NCBI GenBank assembly: GCA_034678545.1
Contig: JAXDBS010000014.1
Coordinates: forward strand, 1-43,034
Length of the DNA stretch: 43,034 nucleotides
DNA from: UBA5614 sp034678545
GTDB lineage: Bacteria; Cloacimonadota; Cloacimonadia; Cloacimonadales; Cloacimonadaceae
Reading direction: 5' to 3'
Numbering within the stretch: position 1 is the stretch's first letter; every line of letters starts with the position of its first letter. A model generated the notes under the pieces. The model had not been told where the DNA came from and searched no databases. It saw nothing but the letters and a program-made list of their open reading frames with translations. Made by a program: the position numbers and the translations under genes. This document shows, in pieces, positions 17,584 through 26,695 of the stretch.

Positions 17584-18760
17584 AACAGACCACACATTTA
17601 AGATATTCGCCTTCGGGACAGGCGGGCGAAACCGGATGGTCAGCAGCTGCGCCCCGGACTTCCAGGACGCGCAGGTCCCTGCCTGCGGCCAGGGCCGCCC
17701 TGTGCAAGGTCAGCAGGAAATCCTCCCTGCTCACCCGCCCGGAACAGGAACAGCTGAAGAGCACTCCGCCCGGGTTGAGGCATTTGAGAGCGGAGGCATT
17801 GAGCTGCAGATAGCCTTTCAGGGCGCTCCGGACCGAGCCTTTGGCATGCGTCAGCTTGGGCGGGTCAAGGATTATAAGGTTGAACTTTCTGCCTTCCGCC
17901 AGGCACATATCCAGATACTTGAACATATCCGATCTGACAAATTCGATACTGTCAAATCCGTTCAGAGAGGCATTGCGGCGGGCCAGTTCCAGAGCCGGCG
18001 CGGAGACATCAACTGCCGTGATGCTTTCTGCTCCAGCTCCCGCGGCTTGGAGGGCAAAACCTCCCGTGTAGGTGCAGAGATCCAGGACGCTTTTGCCTTG
18101 GGCAAAGCTTTTCAGTAAAACCCGGTTGGCGCGCTGGTCCAGGTAAAATCCTGTCTTTTGCCCCGTGGCCAGGTTGAGCTCGAACCTGATCCCGTTTTCG
18201 TTGATTATTATTGGTCTTTCCGGCAGGGAGCCAAAGACAAGGCCGTCTGAAAGCACCAGGTTTTCCTCTGCCAAAACGCCTGCCTCGGTCCTGAGCATGA
18301 TTGCAGCCGGATGAGTGAGTTCGAGCAGAGTTTTAAGAATGATTTCCCTGTAATAATAAAGCGCCCGGGAAGTGAACTGGACACACAGGTAATCGCCGTA
18401 ACGGTCCACTGTCAGGCCGGAGAGGCCATCCCCTTCGCTGTTGACCAGCCGGTAAGCCTGGTCCGGCAGGGGTTGGAAACCCAGGACCTGCTCCCTCATC
18501 CTGATCGCCTGGGAGATCCTGCCCTTCCAGAATCCGTCGTCCAGGATCTCCGCTTCAGCAAAGGAATAGAGCCGCACCCTGATCTGGCTGTCAGGATTAA
18601 ACAACCCGTAACCTATGTAAACCCCGGCGCTGTCAGTTACGATAACGGGTTCGCCGGCCTGCGGATTTCCCTGAACCCCGGCTATGGCACCCGAGAACAA
18701 CCAGGGGTGGTGATATTGGAAAGGAGCGCTGCGTCCGGGTTTCAGACTGATGCAATGCAT
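17573..18760 (-). CDS. RlmI-like class I SAM-dependent rRNA methyltransferase
   Basis: 395 aa from the ATG at 18760. The N-terminus (LKPGR, HPWLFSGAI, then SQIRVRLYSF) matches the PUA-like domain of the RlmI/RlmK family and aligns with the E. coli RlmI start, which is why I prefer this ATG over a TTG 18 codons upstream. The EEHEE/Rossmann methyltransferase domain follows: VLDLCTYTGGFALQAA (SAM-binding motif I), AVDVS (motif II), and LIILDPPKLT (catalytic DPP-type motif, as in m5C methyltransferases). The likely role is 5-methylcytidine formation in 23S rRNA; the exact site cannot be read. The gene lies 81 nt downstream of the pseudokinase gene and overlaps the next small gene. Confidence 0.9.
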   Translation of the reverse strand: MHCISLKPGRSAPFQYHHPWLFSGAIAGVQGNPQAGEPVIVTDSAGVYIGYGLFNPDSQIRVRLYSFAEAEILDDGFWKGRISQAIRMREQVLGFQPLPDQAYRLVNSEGDGLSGLTVDRYGDYLCVQFTSRALYYYREIILKTLLELTHPAAIMLRTEAGVLAEENLVLSDGLVFGSLPERPIIINENGIRFELNLATGQKTGFYLDQRANRVLLKSFAQGKSVLDLCTYTGGFALQAAGAGAESITAVDVSAPALELARRNASLNGFDSIEFVRSDMFKYLDMCLAEGRKFNLIILDPPKLTHAKGSVRSALKGYLQLNASALKCLNPGGVLFSCSCSGRVSREDFLLTLHRAALAAGRDLRVLEVRGAAADHPVSPACPEGEYLKCVVCYAQ

Positions 18761-18841
18761 ACCGCATTCAGGGCAAAAGGCGAAGCCTCCGCGCCGGAAC
18801 GGACAGCGCTTCAAGCAGTGGGATCATATTGGAACAAGCAG

Positions 18842-20929
18842 TTATTTGGACCGCGCCACGCGGAAGCCGACATGCCTGTAGGCGTTGTCGGGCAGGCCGC
18901 GGGAACGGCTCAGGATTTCCAGGTTGCCGCCTTCGCCGTGACCCACATTGCCCCCGCGGATCGCCTTGTAGCTTCCCGCCGAGGGGCCGGCGGGATTGAT
19001 AAAAGGCATATCCTTGATATAGTCCGTGCTATACCAGTCCCAGCACCACTCGCTGACGTTGCCGGTCATGTCATAAAGCCCGAAGGAGTTGGGCGATTTG
19101 GTCTTGACCAGGTGCATGTAGCCCTTGGCGTTACCCTTGTACCAGGCGACTGGATCCGGCGAACCGGAGCCGCTGTATCTGGTCAAAGCCTTGGCTCGGG
19201 CGGCGAATTCCCATTCCGCCTCCGTGGGCAGGCGGTAGCCCTTGGCTTTGAAGTTGCACGTCACCTTTCTGGAACTGCCTGTCCCGATGATGGTATAGCA
19301 GGAAGTCAGGCCTTCGGCCGCGCTTCTGGCATTGCAATACTGGACTGCGTCAAACCAGGTGACATTGTCCACAGGGTAACTGTCGCCCTTGGTGCTGTAT
19401 TCCATCGGGCGCATATATTTCTTCCATTCCGCCTGGGTCACTTCCGAAGCGGAAATGTAGTACCCGGTCAGCGAAACGTTAGCGTCAGCGCCCTGCTTCA
19501 GGATTCCGTAGGCATAGGTGTCCCCATAGATATAGACCATGCCCCCCGCGGTGGTGGGCAGGTTTGGCTTTCTGACCTGAGCGGGCGGAGCGCCCGGGGG
19601 CGTGTAGGCCTGGGGAGAGCCGGTCTGCAAAGCCGAGCGGGCGGAGGGGATATTCAGGTTAGGCGTGACGCCGGTTCCCGTCCTGGCCGGCGCCGGCGGC
19701 CGGACAATCGTCTTGCGCTGCCGGGGCGCATCCCTTCCGGTCCTGATATTGCGGTAGCCGTCCAGGTCGGCTGTTCCCTGATCGGTGCTGTCAGCCGACT
19801 CAGCCAGAAAGCCCGTGAATCTGAACGGAGTCGCTTCCTGATTGAATATGGTCTCCAGCAGGTTGGTGTTCAGTATCACAAACACAAATGCCAGGATAAA
19901 AACTATCAGTATCCAGAAATAGATATCGAACCGGCGCTGAGGCTTGGGCACCTTTTCGTTCTCGGCAAAATCGGGGATCTCCACCTCTTCCACCGTGTAG
20001 ATGTCCTGCTGCGCGACGGCCGGCAGTTTGCCCAAAGCTTTTGACAGCGAGCCGAAAGTGGCATAACGCTGGACCGGATTTCTGCTGACGCATTTGGCCA
20101 GGACCTCGTTGAGGCCGAGTGTGATGCCGGGGATGAAGTCAAATTTTCGCTCCATCAACCGGAAAGCCGAGTAAAGCGTTTCGTTGAAGGCCGAATTGGA
20201 GATGAGCTTGCTCAGCACGATCCCGAAATAAAAGATGTCCTCCCGTTCCTCCTGCTCCTCGAAACTGATCCCGGAGGGCAGGATGACAGCCTTCTGGGCA
20301 CCGGTCAGGATGATGTGATTGAGGTTGAGGCTGTGGACTGAAAGCCCCGCCTTCCGGACGGCAAGGGCTGCCTCGGTCAGTTGGAGAGCCAGTTCCCTCA
20401 GTTTATCTTCCGTCAGCCAGGCCGGATTCTGTTCCTTGATCCGGGCCAGGGATTTGCCTTCGATGTATTCGGAAACGATATAGGCTGGTTTGCCGGATTG
20501 ATTCACCTCATAGACCTGGGCGACATGCGGATTGGCAATGTCCCTGATCTTGTTGATCCGGGAGAGGGAGCCCATCAGCTTGGAGATATTGTCAAAATGC
20601 GTCTGGTAATACATCTTCAGGGCGCGCCGCTCGCCGCAGCGCTCGTCAATGGCCAGATAGCTGATCCCTTCGTTATCGCGCTCCAGGATCTTCTCTATCC
20701 TGTAGTTGTTTCTGAAGAGCTTCCCTGTTTCCAGCACGATGGCTGTTCTCTCCGCCTTCTGTATTGGCGGCTCGGGTTTGGTTTCCGGTTTCTGGGAAGG
20801 TGGTGTGGGCGGCTGCTCTGCTTTGGAAACGGCAGGTTCGCTCTTTCTGTCCCGGAGCTTGAACCCGCACTCGGGACAGAAATTAGCCTCGCCGTTCACC
20901 TTGCAGCCGCAGTTACTGCAGAAAGGCAT
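18842..20929 (-). CDS. Zinc-ribbon / pseudokinase / TM / FGE-fold fusion protein (695 aa)
   Basis: The ATG at 20929 has GGAGG 9 nt upstream; a GTG three codons earlier touches the same GGAGG and is less likely. A zinc ribbon (C4, C7, C18, C21) is followed by a Pro/Lys linker. A protein-kinase fold spans about 70-300. It keeps the ATP-contact lysine (RRALKMY, K105), but the glycine loop is lost, the HRD catalytic loop reads VHSLNLNHIIL (near 198-208) and the DFG reads LPSG (217-220). It therefore lacks both catalytic aspartates. One membrane helix spans 338-355. A Pro/Arg-rich linker leads to a formylglycine-generating-enzyme-like domain (about 470-695: EVTQAEW, YRLPTEAEWEFAARA, GLYDMTGNVSEWCWD, IRGG, GFRVAR). 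The active-site cysteines of true FGE are not at their usual place after IRGG. I infer a membrane-bound sensor or scaffold. Confidence 0.88.
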   Translation of the reverse strand: MPFCSNCGCKVNGEANFCPECGFKLRDRKSEPAVSKAEQPPTPPSQKPETKPEPPIQKAERTAIVLETGKLFRNNYRIEKILERDNEGISYLAIDERCGERRALKMYYQTHFDNISKLMGSLSRINKIRDIANPHVAQVYEVNQSGKPAYIVSEYIEGKSLARIKEQNPAWLTEDKLRELALQLTEAALAVRKAGLSVHSLNLNHIILTGAQKAVILPSGISFEEQEEREDIFYFGIVLSKLISNSAFNETLYSAFRLMERKFDFIPGITLGLNEVLAKCVSRNPVQRYATFGSLSKALGKLPAVAQQDIYTVEEVEIPDFAENEKVPKPQRRFDIYFWILIVFILAFVFVILNTNLLETIFNQEATPFRFTGFLAESADSTDQGTADLDGYRNIRTGRDAPRQRKTIVRPPAPARTGTGVTPNLNIPSARSALQTGSPQAYTPPGAPPAQVRKPNLPTTAGGMVYIYGDTYAYGILKQGADANVSLTGYYISASEVTQAEWKKYMRPMEYSTKGDSYPVDNVTWFDAVQYCNARSAAEGLTSCYTIIGTGSSRKVTCNFKAKGYRLPTEAEWEFAARAKALTRYSGSGSPDPVAWYKGNAKGYMHLVKTKSPNSFGLYDMTGNVSEWCWDWYSTDYIKDMPFINPAGPSAGSYKAIRGGNVGHGEGGNLEILSRSRGLPDNAYRHVGFRVARSK

Positions 20930-20975
20930 CGCTTTCACCCTCCGGTCCGGAACCGGCCAAAACTGCTTCGGATAA

Positions 20976-21001
20976 TAAAAAACAGAGAGTCCACGCTCTC
21001 T
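20976..21001 (-). terminator. Intrinsic terminator after ileS
   Basis: On the minus strand AGAGAG-CGTGGA-CTCTCT (21001-20984) is followed by G and six T. It begins 3 bp after the ileS stop and separates ileS from the pseudokinase gene. Confidence 0.8.
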
Positions 21002-21003
21002 CT

Positions 21004-24000
21004 TCAGGCTTGACTGATCCGCTCAATGGCCATCCAGACTTCTTTACCGTTGATGTCATATTGTTTCATTTCTGCCGTCTTTACATCCAAACTGTGCAGA
21101 TCATCCGTAAGTGTCTCAGACATAATATAATCGCGATGAATATCAAGGGCAAGGGCGATCTCCTCATCACCCTGCCAACGCACGGCAATCCGGTCCATGA
21201 TGTCAAAACCCTGCTCCTTGCGCGTGTACTGGATCTTGTTGACCATTTCCCGGGCAAAGCCTTCCGTGATCAGTTCCCGCGTCAGGGTGACATCCAGGGC
21301 CACAAACAGCTGGCGGTTGGACTGGAAGACATAGCCCTCCCGGGGGCGGATGCTGACCTGCAGATCTTCCTGCGTCAGCTTCAGCGGTTCGCCGTTCACT
21401 TCGACAGGATAGAATCCCTGAGCGTTCATGGCCTGCAAGGCCTGTGCGCCGTTGACCTCGGCCAGGAGCGCACCCAGTGCTTTGAGGTGCTTGCCGTATT
21501 TGGGGCCCATTACCTTGAAATCCGGCTTCAGGTCATATTGGACAAAGCTGTCATCCTCTGCCACATACCTGATCTCGTGGATGTTGATCTCTTCCCTGAT
21601 CAGGTCAAACATGCGGTCCGCCACAGGTTGCGCCTTTTCGGGCAGGTAGAGGGCGGCCAGGGGCTGCCGCACCTTGATCTGGCAGTCGTTGCGGGCGGCG
21701 CGGCCCAGGGACACGATATCGATAACGGTCTGCATTTCCGCTTCCAGGGCCATGTCAATGTAAGCCTTCTGCGTCTGCGGATAATCAGTCAGGTGGACGC
21801 TTTCCCCGCCGGTCAGGTTGCGGTAGATGGCTTCGGACAGGTATGGCGCGAAGGGCGCCATCAGCCTGGACACTTCCACCAGCACCTGGTAAAGGGTCAG
21901 GTAGGCGTCTGTCTTGTCGGCGGTCAGTTCCATGGACCAGAACCGCCTCCGGGAGCGGCGCACGTACCAGTTGGAAAGCTCGTCTATGACAAATTCCTGC
22001 AGGGCGCGCACGCTGCGGGTGAACTCGAACTGGGCGTTCCATTCGTTGATCTTTTTGATCAGCGAATGCAGCCGGGAGATGATCCAGCGGTCTATCTCGC
22101 CCGCTTTCTGCCAGGTGACGGGATAATCCGCCGCCTTGAAATCATCGATGTTGGCATAGGTGCTGAAGAAGGAATAGACGTTCTTCAGGGTGCCGATGTA
22201 TTTGTTGACGACCTCCCGCACCTCGTCCAGGTTGAAGCGGGTCGGCAGCCAGGGAGGGCTCACCTCCAGCAGATACCAGCGCACCGCGTCCGCGCCGAAG
22301 GTCTGCATCGTTTCGATGGGATCGACTGTGTTGCCGATGTGCTTGCTCATTTTCTGGCCGTTCTTGTCCAGGATCATGTCATTGACGAGACAGCATTTGT
22401 AACTGGTCTGGCCCGTGAACAGGGTGGAGATGGTCAGCATTGTGTAAAACCAGCCCCGCGTCTGGTCGATCGCCTCCGCGATGAAATCGGCCGGAAACAG
22501 CTCGCCGAAAAAGCGGTCCTTGTTCTCAAAGGGATAATGCCACTGTGCGAAAGGCATGGACCCGCTGTCGAACCAGCAGTCTATGACCTCGCTGGTGCGG
22601 CGCATGGCCTGGCCGCATTTTTCGCAGGTGAGCATTACGCTGTCCACGTACGGCTTGTGTAACTCTATGTCATTGGGGACGGGCTGCCCGTTTTCGAGCT
22701 TGCCTTTTTCCGCCAGTTCCGCAATGGAGCCGATGGATGTCTGGTGCCCGCAGTTGCTGCAAACCCAGATGTTGAGAGGCGTGCCCCAGAAGCGGTCCCG
22801 GGACAGCGCCCAGTCCACGTTGTTCTCCAGCCATTCGCCGAAGCGCTTTTCGCCCACGAAGGAGGGAACCCATTCGATGGCTTGGTTCTGCTCCATCAGT
22901 TGCTGTTTGAACTGGGTGGTGCGGATGTACCAGCTTTCCCGGGCGTAATAGATGAGCGGGCTGTCGCAGCGCCAGCAGTGGGGATAGCTGTGCCGGATCT
23001 GCTCCCGCCGGTAGAGGAGTTCCCGCTCCTTGAGGTCGCGGATGATGTCCTTGTCCGCCGTTTTGACGAACTGCCCCGCCCAGGGTTTGACTGCTTCCGT
23101 GAACTTGCTCTCCCCGTCCAGCGGCTGGACGAAGGGCAGGTCATATTTGAGGGCCAGGGCATAGTCGTCCTGTCCGAAGGCCGGCGCCGTATGCACGATG
23201 CCGGTGCCGTCCTCCATGGTCACATACTCCGCCAGGCCGATGTACCAGGCCGGTTTGCCTGGTTCAACAAAGCGGTACAGCGGCTCATACGGCCGGTGTT
23301 CCAACTGGCTGCCCCGGAATTCCTCCAGGACTTCGTAATCGCCGTCCAGCACTCCCAGCCTGGCTTTGGCCAGGATCAGGTTCTGCCCCTTGTGGGCGAC
23401 CTTGACATAGAGTTCGGACGGATGCACCGCCAGGGCCACGTTGGAGATCAGCGTCCAGGGCGTTGTCGTCCAGGCCAGGTAATACAAATTATCGTCGTCG
23501 GCCGCCTTGAACCTGACAAACACGGACGGGTCTTCCACCTCCGCGTAGCCCTGCGCCACCTCATGGCTGGACAGCGGAGTCCCGCAGCTGGGGCAGTAGG
23601 GTACGATCTTGTAGCCCTGGTAGATCAGGCCCCGGTCGTGAAAATTCTTCAGGATCCACCAGACTGATTCTATGTAGTTTTTTTCAAGAGTAATGTAGGG
23701 ATGGTCCAGGTCCAGCCAGTAGCCCATCATCTCGGTCATTTCGCGCCACTGCTTCTCATAGGTGAAGACGGATTCCCGGCACTTTTTATTGAATGCCTCC
23801 ACCCCGTAGGCTTCGATCGCTTTCTTGTCCTCCAGCCCCAGCAGCTTTTCCACCTCGATCTCGACCGGCAGGCCGTGCGTGTCCCAACCCGCCTTGCGCT
23901 TCACCTGATAGCCCTGCATGGTGCGCAGCCGGCAGACCGCGTCCTTGAGCAGGCGCGCCATTACGTGGTGCACTCCGGGCCGCCCGTTGGCGGTGGGAGG

Positions 24001-24138
24001 CCCTTCATAGAATACGAAGCGGGGCTGGCCTTCCCGGAAGTCCTCGCTTTTCTGCGAGATCCCTTGCCGCTCCCAGTAATCCCGGATCCGCTTTTCCAGT
24101 TCGATCGGTTTTTCTTTCAGGTCTATGGATTCATACAT
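21004..24138 (-). CDS. ileS: Isoleucyl-tRNA synthetase, type-2-like with swapped GVHH signature
   Basis: 1044 aa, class Ia synthetase that charges tRNA-Ile. The HIGH region reads NGRPGVHHVMAR (51-62): GVHH (55-58) replaces HxGH. The KMSKS loop reads KMSKH (596-600). The CP1 editing domain includes TTTPWTL (224-230) and GTGIVHTAPAFGQDDY (311-326). The tRNA-facing region has QTRGWFYTM (559-567), and there are zinc-like cysteine pairs CPSC (182-185) and CSNC/CEKC (460-508). The length and C-terminal part fit the eukaryote-like IleRS2 group seen in many FCB bacteria. Start ATG has CAGGA 6 nt upstream. A terminator follows directly. Frames antisense to it are shadows. Confidence 0.96.
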   Translation of the reverse strand: MYESIDLKEKPIELEKRIRDYWERQGISQKSEDFREGQPRFVFYEGPPTANGRPGVHHVMARLLKDAVCRLRTMQGYQVKRKAGWDTHGLPVEIEVEKLLGLEDKKAIEAYGVEAFNKKCRESVFTYEKQWREMTEMMGYWLDLDHPYITLEKNYIESVWWILKNFHDRGLIYQGYKIVPYCPSCGTPLSSHEVAQGYAEVEDPSVFVRFKAADDDNLYYLAWTTTPWTLISNVALAVHPSELYVKVAHKGQNLILAKARLGVLDGDYEVLEEFRGSQLEHRPYEPLYRFVEPGKPAWYIGLAEYVTMEDGTGIVHTAPAFGQDDYALALKYDLPFVQPLDGESKFTEAVKPWAGQFVKTADKDIIRDLKERELLYRREQIRHSYPHCWRCDSPLIYYARESWYIRTTQFKQQLMEQNQAIEWVPSFVGEKRFGEWLENNVDWALSRDRFWGTPLNIWVCSNCGHQTSIGSIAELAEKGKLENGQPVPNDIELHKPYVDSVMLTCEKCGQAMRRTSEVIDCWFDSGSMPFAQWHYPFENKDRFFGELFPADFIAEAIDQTRGWFYTMLTISTLFTGQTSYKCCLVNDMILDKNGQKMSKHIGNTVDPIETMQTFGADAVRWYLLEVSPPWLPTRFNLDEVREVVNKYIGTLKNVYSFFSTYANIDDFKAADYPVTWQKAGEIDRWIISRLHSLIKKINEWNAQFEFTRSVRALQEFVIDELSNWYVRRSRRRFWSMELTADKTDAYLTLYQVLVEVSRLMAPFAPYLSEAIYRNLTGGESVHLTDYPQTQKAYIDMALEAEMQTVIDIVSLGRAARNDCQIKVRQPLAALYLPEKAQPVADRMFDLIREEINIHEIRYVAEDDSFVQYDLKPDFKVMGPKYGKHLKALGALLAEVNGAQALQAMNAQGFYPVEVNGEPLKLTQEDLQVSIRPREGYVFQSNRQLFVALDVTLTRELITEGFAREMVNKIQYTRKEQGFDIMDRIAVRWQGDEEIALALDIHRDYIMSETLTDDLHSLDVKTAEMKQYDINGKEVWMAIERISQA

Positions 24139-24266
24139 CGTTGTTCCTGTTTATCATCAGACAATTTGAGCCTCATGGGCATCATGAGCAAATTCATTGC
24201 TGAGCGGTGTTGGCAGTTTCTGTTTCACATCTGCCCGTTTGAACTGTCCATGCTCCTCGGTGCTGA

Positions 24267-24295
24267 TTTCGTGCTTTTCGCGAGTTTCGTGGTTA
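24267..24295 (-). repeat. TAACCACGAAA repeat overlapping a stop codon (minus strand)
   Basis: On the minus strand it reads TAACCACGAAACTCGCGAAA and continues AGCACGAAA. The first TAA is the stop of the zinc-finger-like gene 24293-24649. Compare 12400 and 34218. Confidence 0.8.
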
Positions 24296-24649
24296 GACTT
24301 TTTTGAGGCCGGTGCGTTTCTGGCCGGGGACAAAGGTCTGTTTCATCGGGTTCGGATGCGGTCTTTTCAGGTCATGCGGCAGGGTCTTGTGCTCCTTTTC
24401 CTCTTCCACCGGTTTTTCCTCGAACAGCTCGCTGAAGTGTTCCTTCAGGTCATCGTGGCTGGTCACGTAGGCTTTCCAGTCCTCCAGGGCGGCGTCCATG
24501 TCCACGCACCTGGTGCAGAGAATGAGCAGGTTCTGCTCGTTGACCCCGATCCAGCCGCGGTCGTAGCAGTGGCCACAGCTCTTTTTGCGGCGGTGCTTCA
24601 GGGCGATCGCCTTGGCTTCATCCAAGTGTTTTTCTTCCAGGGTAAACAT
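24293..24649 (-). CDS. Small protein with two CxxC pairs, unknown (118 aa)
   Basis: The ATG at 24649 has AAGGAG 8 nt upstream. Residues about 25-48 contain CGHCYDRGWIG and LCTRC: two CxxC pairs about 20 residues apart, a likely zinc-binding fold similar in outline to DnaJ-type or treble-clef ribbons. An acidic middle (FSELFEEKPVEEEKE) is followed by a basic C-terminus ending GLKKV. I do not recognise the family. It could bind nucleic acid, but that is inference. It lies 154 bp upstream of ileS in the same direction. Its stop codon lies inside a dispersed repeat. Confidence 0.65.
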   Translation of the reverse strand: MFTLEEKHLDEAKAIALKHRRKKSCGHCYDRGWIGVNEQNLLILCTRCVDMDAALEDWKAYVTSHDDLKEHFSELFEEKPVEEEKEHKTLPHDLKRPHPNPMKQTFVPGQKRTGLKKV

Positions 24650-24818
24650 CTCGGTTTCTCCTTTAACTGTCTGGCCGGGTTATGGTGAACATCTGCAGTT
24701 CCTTTGCCGGAACCGCTTTCTCACCCGGTCAGCCTGAATTTGTCAGTAATTCCAGACCCCAAAATCTGAAAAGAGATTTTTTCCTCTCAGGTCCGGAGTC
24801 CGGACTGTTGAACCCGCC

Positions 24819-25343
24819 CTATTTCCGCTTGGGTCTGCCCTTGGTGCTGGGCTTAAGCGGAATCTCGGCCTGCTTTTCCTTCTTCTCGGGCTTGGGCGCT
24901 GGTTTGGGCTGGACAGCCGGTTTGGGAGCGGGCTTGGGTGCCGCCTGCTGCGGGGCCGGGGCCAGGCTCACTTTCTTCATCTCGACCCGGATCACGGGTT
25001 CCAGCTTGTGCGAAACCACGTACAGGATCTTGGTGCGGGCCAGTTCCAGCTTGTCCTCGACGGACAGGGCTTCCAGTTCCTTCAGGTCGGTGACGCGCTC
25101 CACCTTGCCGGTGCCGCGGTCAACGATCTGGACGAATGTCTGTTTCTCAGCCATGAAGAGAACCTCCATTTGATATTTATCAGGAAATCTTTCGCAGATA
25201 CGGGCGACGAAACTGATGTATTCGTCGCTGCTTTGGCGGTAGTACAGACGGAAGGCGCGGCAGCCCGCGATGCGCGGACAGATCGCGCAAAGCTGGGGTG
25301 TGATGACCTTGTTCCGTTTGACTTCACAGTGGAAGATCTTCAT
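24819..25343 (-). CDS. Hypothetical protein with Pro/Ala/Lys-rich tail (174 aa)
   Basis: I prefer the ATG at 25343 (GGAAAG just upstream) over a GTG five codons earlier. The N-terminus has CEV, CAICPRIAGC and CERFPDK, four or more cysteines in the first 55 residues that could bind a metal. The middle (VEDKLELARTKILYVVSHKLEPVI) is helical. Residues from about 130 on are a low-complexity APKPAPKP-type tail ending in KGRPKRK, probably a flexible, basic linker. Family not recognised. It lies between the small zinc-finger-like gene and the L,D-transpeptidase. Confidence 0.6.
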   Translation of the reverse strand: MKIFHCEVKRNKVITPQLCAICPRIAGCRAFRLYYRQSSDEYISFVARICERFPDKYQMEVLFMAEKQTFVQIVDRGTGKVERVTDLKELEALSVEDKLELARTKILYVVSHKLEPVIRVEMKKVSLAPAPQQAAPKPAPKPAVQPKPAPKPEKKEKQAEIPLKPSTKGRPKRK

Positions 25344-25622
25344 TTCTTTCCGTAGCACCGCCGATTTATTCAGTCTAATCTTTCCAAATATTACGGCAAA
25401 AGCCTTTTGTCAATGTAAAATGTGGATTCTTCGCCTTTCTGGGATGGAATTGCTGACCCTGTCCCCGTCCCCGAAACATGCTGAATCTGCTGAGCCTAAG
25501 GCCAGATCGGTATACCCAAGGGCGAAGCGTCTGCTGTCAGCATTTTCCCATGCCCGGATGATGACTTTGCCGGCGGGTTATGCTTTGTGCTTATGTTTTT
25601 CGCGGATGGACTTTGGCGGGTG

Positions 25623-26459
25623 TCAGCCCCATTCCTTCCTGAGCACGGCGATCAGGTCGTCCATTTCCGGGCCCTGCCAGGCACCGCAGGAATTCCGCCA
25701 TTTCCCGTAAAACCGGCGCGTGTATTCGTTCTGCGTCACCCGGTTGCTGGGTTGGCTGAAGGGGATCAGGATCATCTGCTTCAGCTCCTCCCGGCGGTAA
25801 TGCTCGCCCAGGGTCTTGATGAACGGATCAGGCAGGCGGATGCAGCCGTGGGTCAGGTATCTGTCGCTGGGCTGCTTGGAATTGAGTATGTACCGCTCCT
25901 CGTTGGTGCCGTGGATGGCGATGAAGCAATCCGATCCCGTCACGTATTGGCTCGGATTGAATCTCAGCACCCCCCGCCCGAAGGAGCCGCCTTTCCAGGA
26001 AAACTCGACATACTCGTGGAAGGTGTGCAGGCCCGAGCCGGAGGAGAGATAGTTGCGAACGTTGTTGTGCAGGGCCCCGATCGCCACCGGTGAGGCGCTC
26101 AGCACCTGCTCCGTGCTGTTTTCCAGCAGGTAGGCATAGGCGGCGTCTTTGCTGATGACGAGAGTGAATTTGCCCGGCGCGCGCCTGAAATCGATGGAAT
26201 CCGCCAGCATCCTGAGCTGATGTTCCGCGGAGAGCAGGTCTGCCTGGTGCCCTGCGTTGAGAGAATCGGCCAGGATGGCGCTCTTGCCTCTGAACAGGTC
26301 CGGCTTGGGCGGCTTGACCTGAGTTTGGGTTACCGCGTTTCCCTGCCTTCCGGAGGGGGCGGATTTAATTGCCTTGCCGCGTGAGACGGAAAGTACAAAT
26401 ATAACTGTGACTGCCAGCGCCAGAACGATCAGCGCGGGCAGACCTTTACGCTCAAACAT
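25623..26459 (-). CDS. L,D-transpeptidase (YkuD domain), membrane-anchored
   Basis: 278 aa. Residues 8-25 form an N-terminal membrane segment (PALIVLALAVTVIFVLSV), placing the enzyme in the periplasm. A linker is followed by the YkuD domain from about residue 96. The conserved IHGT (182-185) and THGCIRL (203-209) carry the catalytic histidine, cysteine (C206) and arginine. These enzymes make 3-3 cross-links in peptidoglycan or attach proteins to it; the sequence alone does not decide between these. A Shine-Dalgarno-like AGGA lies about 10 nt before the ATG. Periplasmic wall-active genes are also found at 30.3 kb. Confidence 0.92.
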   Translation of the reverse strand: MFERKGLPALIVLALAVTVIFVLSVSRGKAIKSAPSGRQGNAVTQTQVKPPKPDLFRGKSAILADSLNAGHQADLLSAEHQLRMLADSIDFRRAPGKFTLVISKDAAYAYLLENSTEQVLSASPVAIGALHNNVRNYLSSGSGLHTFHEYVEFSWKGGSFGRGVLRFNPSQYVTGSDCFIAIHGTNEERYILNSKQPSDRYLTHGCIRLPDPFIKTLGEHYRREELKQMILIPFSQPSNRVTQNEYTRRFYGKWRNSCGAWQGPEMDDLIAVLRKEWG

Positions 26460-26695
26460 GCCATGTTATTCCTGCTGGTGATTTTTTATCGGGGTTAATG
26501 TTTACAGTTTTTTACTCAAGGCGCTGTTTGTCAACAGGAATTTTATGATTCAAATTTGCCTGCTTGAGGCGAAATCACAGATGAAAGGCCGCCGGCCTGA
26601 CGGACTCAATTTCAGCAACCCACCTTGGGTTTCGGCAGGCAAGCCTTTTACCGGCTGTGGCTGTTCCGCGGTTTATGATTTGCCGGTCTGTCCGT

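Noticed and set aside
18842..20250. Calling the FGE-like domain an active sulfatase-modifying enzyme
   Set aside because: The active-site cysteines expected after IRGG are absent, and no sulfatase gene lies nearby.
21010..22662. 550-residue plus-strand frame opposite ileS
   Set aside because: Antisense shadow of a strongly conserved synthetase; no domain and no ribosome-binding site.
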